From Azoarcus sp. (GTDB taxonomy: Bacteria > Pseudomonadota > Gammaproteobacteria > Burkholderiales > Rhodocyclaceae), in contig JAIRWW010000120.1 of NCBI GenBank assembly GCA_031268685.1, positions 1 through 7,232 on the forward strand: 7,232 bases of DNA, given 5' to 3'. Below the pieces are notes generated by a model. The model did no database searches and was not told the DNA's origin. It was given only the letters and a program-made list of their open reading frames with translations. A program made the position numbers and the translations under genes. Positions 5,692-7,232 of the stretch are shown here, in pieces. Numbering within the stretch: the first letter of the stretch is position 1; every line of letters starts with the position of its first letter.

Positions 5692-7232
5692 ATGCGTTCC
5701 AAATCAATTGCGACAAAGCTGAATCTGATCATCCTGTTGGCGATCATTCTGGTGTTTTCCGCGGCGGGCGGCGTGATCGGCTACGTCTCCAATGATCTTT
5801 CGGAAGAGCGCTGGATCGAAGATTTGAAGGAACTGGAAGCGCAGGCCGTTAATATGACTAAAGCCTATGCGTCATCAATGGAAGCATTCGCTTTGGCGCT
5901 GGGCGTCCAGTTTGCGGACCCTTTCCAGGGAAAAGTGTCCTTGGATACATCGCGTGCGTTTTCTTACGGCGCTTTGTCTTTGCCCGGCCTGATGTTCGAG
6001 AACGAGCCGCTGAACAATGATTTCAAATCGGTCGATCACTTCACCGCGGCCACCCATGCGGCTGCCACGATTTTTGTCAGGAAAGGCGATGATTTCATTC
6101 GCATTACTACGTCTCTGAAAAACGATAGTGGCGCGCGCGCCGTGGGCACCATGCTCGATCGCGTCCATCCAGCATATGAGGCGCTGATGTCCGGGAAGAC
6201 GTTCAAGGGGCATGCGCTGCTGTTTGGGCGGGATTACATGACCTACTACGAGCCTTTGAAGAACAGCGTGGGCGAGACCGTGGGCGTGGCCTTCATCGGC
6301 GTGGATTTCACGGAAGGATTGCAATCCCTGAAAAACAATTTGAAAGACAGCCATCCCGGGAAAACGGGCTATATCTTCGTCGTTTCGACCAGCGGGCAAT
6401 CCGCTGGAAAGGCGGTGATCCACCCGCAGCGCGAAGGCGTCGACATGGCGCAGATCAAAAACGCCGCCGGACAGATGCCAATCGCGGAAATGATCGAGAA
6501 AAAAGAAGGCGTGTTCTACTACGACTGGCCCGACCAGGGAGGCAAGGAAATCTCGCGCATAGCGTTTGCCAGCACCTACGCGCCTTGGGATTGGCTGATC
6601 GTAACATGCATCGACAGAAACGCCATCTCAAAAGAGACCAACAGAATTACCATGATCCTCCTCGGCACCGGGCTGATCGTCATGCTCGTGCTGGGATCGT
6701 GCGTATTTCTGGCGACCCGCTTTTGGCTCACTCGTCCCTTGCAACGCGCCATCGACATAACCCATCGGGTGGCGGAAGGCGATCTCGCGGTGGATGTCGG
6801 CCAGCATGGCCAAGATGAGGTTGGCCAGCTTTTTGCCGCAACCGGAAAGATGTGCGCCAGCCTGCGCGGCATGATCGGCGATATACACAAAAACATCGAA
6901 CGTCTTACCGAAGACGCGCAGGCGCTCTCGCAGGCTTCCGAGCAGGCCACGCATACCGCTGGCGATCAGCACGCCGCTGCTACGGGCATGGCGGCGGCGC
7001 TGGAAGAAATCTCCAGCAGCATCGGGCAGGTCTCCGACCATGCCCGCGACACCAAGGCGATTGCCGAAAGCTTTGCCACAATCTCGGACAACGGCGTGGA
7101 AACGGTTGGGCACACCATCACCAGCATGGATGAAATAGCGAAACTGGTCCGCCATGCTTCCAAGGATGTAATCCAGTTGGGGGTGCAGTCCGAACAAATT
7201 TCCAGCATTGTCGACGTAATCCAGGAAATCGC
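5692..7232 (+). CDS. Methyl-accepting chemotaxis protein with Cache sensor (partial; C-terminus beyond right edge)
   Basis: Transmembrane chemoreceptor that senses a small molecule in the periplasm and controls the CheA kinase. 513 codons are in the window. A first membrane helix spans about residues 10-31, after a short basic N-terminus. The periplasmic part (about 32-318) looks like a Cache_3-Cache_2 fusion: the block FVRKGDDFIRITTSL (128-142), GKTFKGHALLFGRDYMTYYEPL (168-189), GVAFIGVDF (198-206), then GKTGYIFVVSTSG (223-235) and APWDWLIV (297-304) near the end. A second membrane helix spans about 319-343. A HAMP domain follows (about 343-395, with Pro349 and DEVGQL at 375-380). The signalling helices begin with a methylation-type motif ALEEISSSIGQVSDHA. 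The frame ends in SSIVDVIQEI, just before the expected hairpin tip that binds CheA and CheW. GGGGGGA (5681-5687) precedes the ATG and serves as ribosome binding site. The ligand cannot be read from the sequence; small carboxylates are common for this sensor class. Confidence 0.93.
   Translation, partial: MRSKSIATKLNLIILLAIILVFSAAGGVIGYVSNDLSEERWIEDLKELEAQAVNMTKAYASSMEAFALALGVQFADPFQGKVSLDTSRAFSYGALSLPGLMFENEPLNNDFKSVDHFTAATHAAATIFVRKGDDFIRITTSLKNDSGARAVGTMLDRVHPAYEALMSGKTFKGHALLFGRDYMTYYEPLKNSVGETVGVAFIGVDFTEGLQSLKNNLKDSHPGKTGYIFVVSTSGQSAGKAVIHPQREGVDMAQIKNAAGQMPIAEMIEKKEGVFYYDWPDQGGKEISRIAFASTYAPWDWLIVTCIDRNAISKETNRITMILLGTGLIVMLVLGSCVFLATRFWLTRPLQRAIDITHRVAEGDLAVDVGQHGQDEVGQLFAATGKMCASLRGMIGDIHKNIERLTEDAQALSQASEQATHTAGDQHAAATGMAAALEEISSSIGQVSDHARDTKAIAESFATISDNGVETVGHTITSMDEIAKLVRHASKDVIQLGVQSEQISSIVDVIQEI

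Noticed and set aside
1..7232. A CRISPR array, defence system, prophage or integrated mobile element.
   Set aside because: No regularly spaced repeats, transposase, integrase, phage or toxin-antitoxin genes were found. The four genes are housekeeping or chemotaxis genes.

Overview
The window reads as ordinary chromosomal DNA from a Gram-negative, moderately GC-rich proteobacterium. A betaproteobacterium is the best guess (inference). The reasons are the proteobacterial-type AceA, malate synthase A and ParE sequences, and a Cache-type chemoreceptor of a kind common in the Rhodocyclales. No tRNA, rRNA, CRISPR array, transposase or phage gene is visible.

Layout. Positions 1-2822 (minus strand) hold a two-gene glyoxylate-shunt unit. 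Isocitrate lyase (aceA) comes first, then malate synthase A (aceB) after a 34-bp gap; aceB runs off the left edge, missing about its last 40 residues. Positions 2823-3187 are a divergent control region. It holds a strong aceA ribosome binding site and a perfect 18-bp palindrome (2925-2942) that overlaps a plausible aceA -10 box, so it is a good operator candidate. Positions 3188-5161 (plus strand) encode the topoisomerase IV ATPase subunit ParE. An 8-bp perfect stem-loop encloses the parE stop codon in its loop. Positions 5162-5691 show no convincing gene; parC, a frequent neighbour of parE, is not there. Positions 5692-7232 (plus strand) encode a membrane chemoreceptor with a periplasmic Cache sensor, HAMP domain and the start of its signalling helices; it runs off the right edge.

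Function. AceA splits isocitrate into succinate and glyoxylate, and AceB condenses glyoxylate with acetyl-CoA into malate, so growth on acetate, fatty acids or other C2 sources is expected. ParE and the chemoreceptor are functionally unrelated to that pathway. I found no convincing new biological system. The points most worth checking are the nested palindromes upstream of aceA, the stem-loop around the parE stop, and the roughly 500-bp gene-free block between parE and the chemoreceptor gene.
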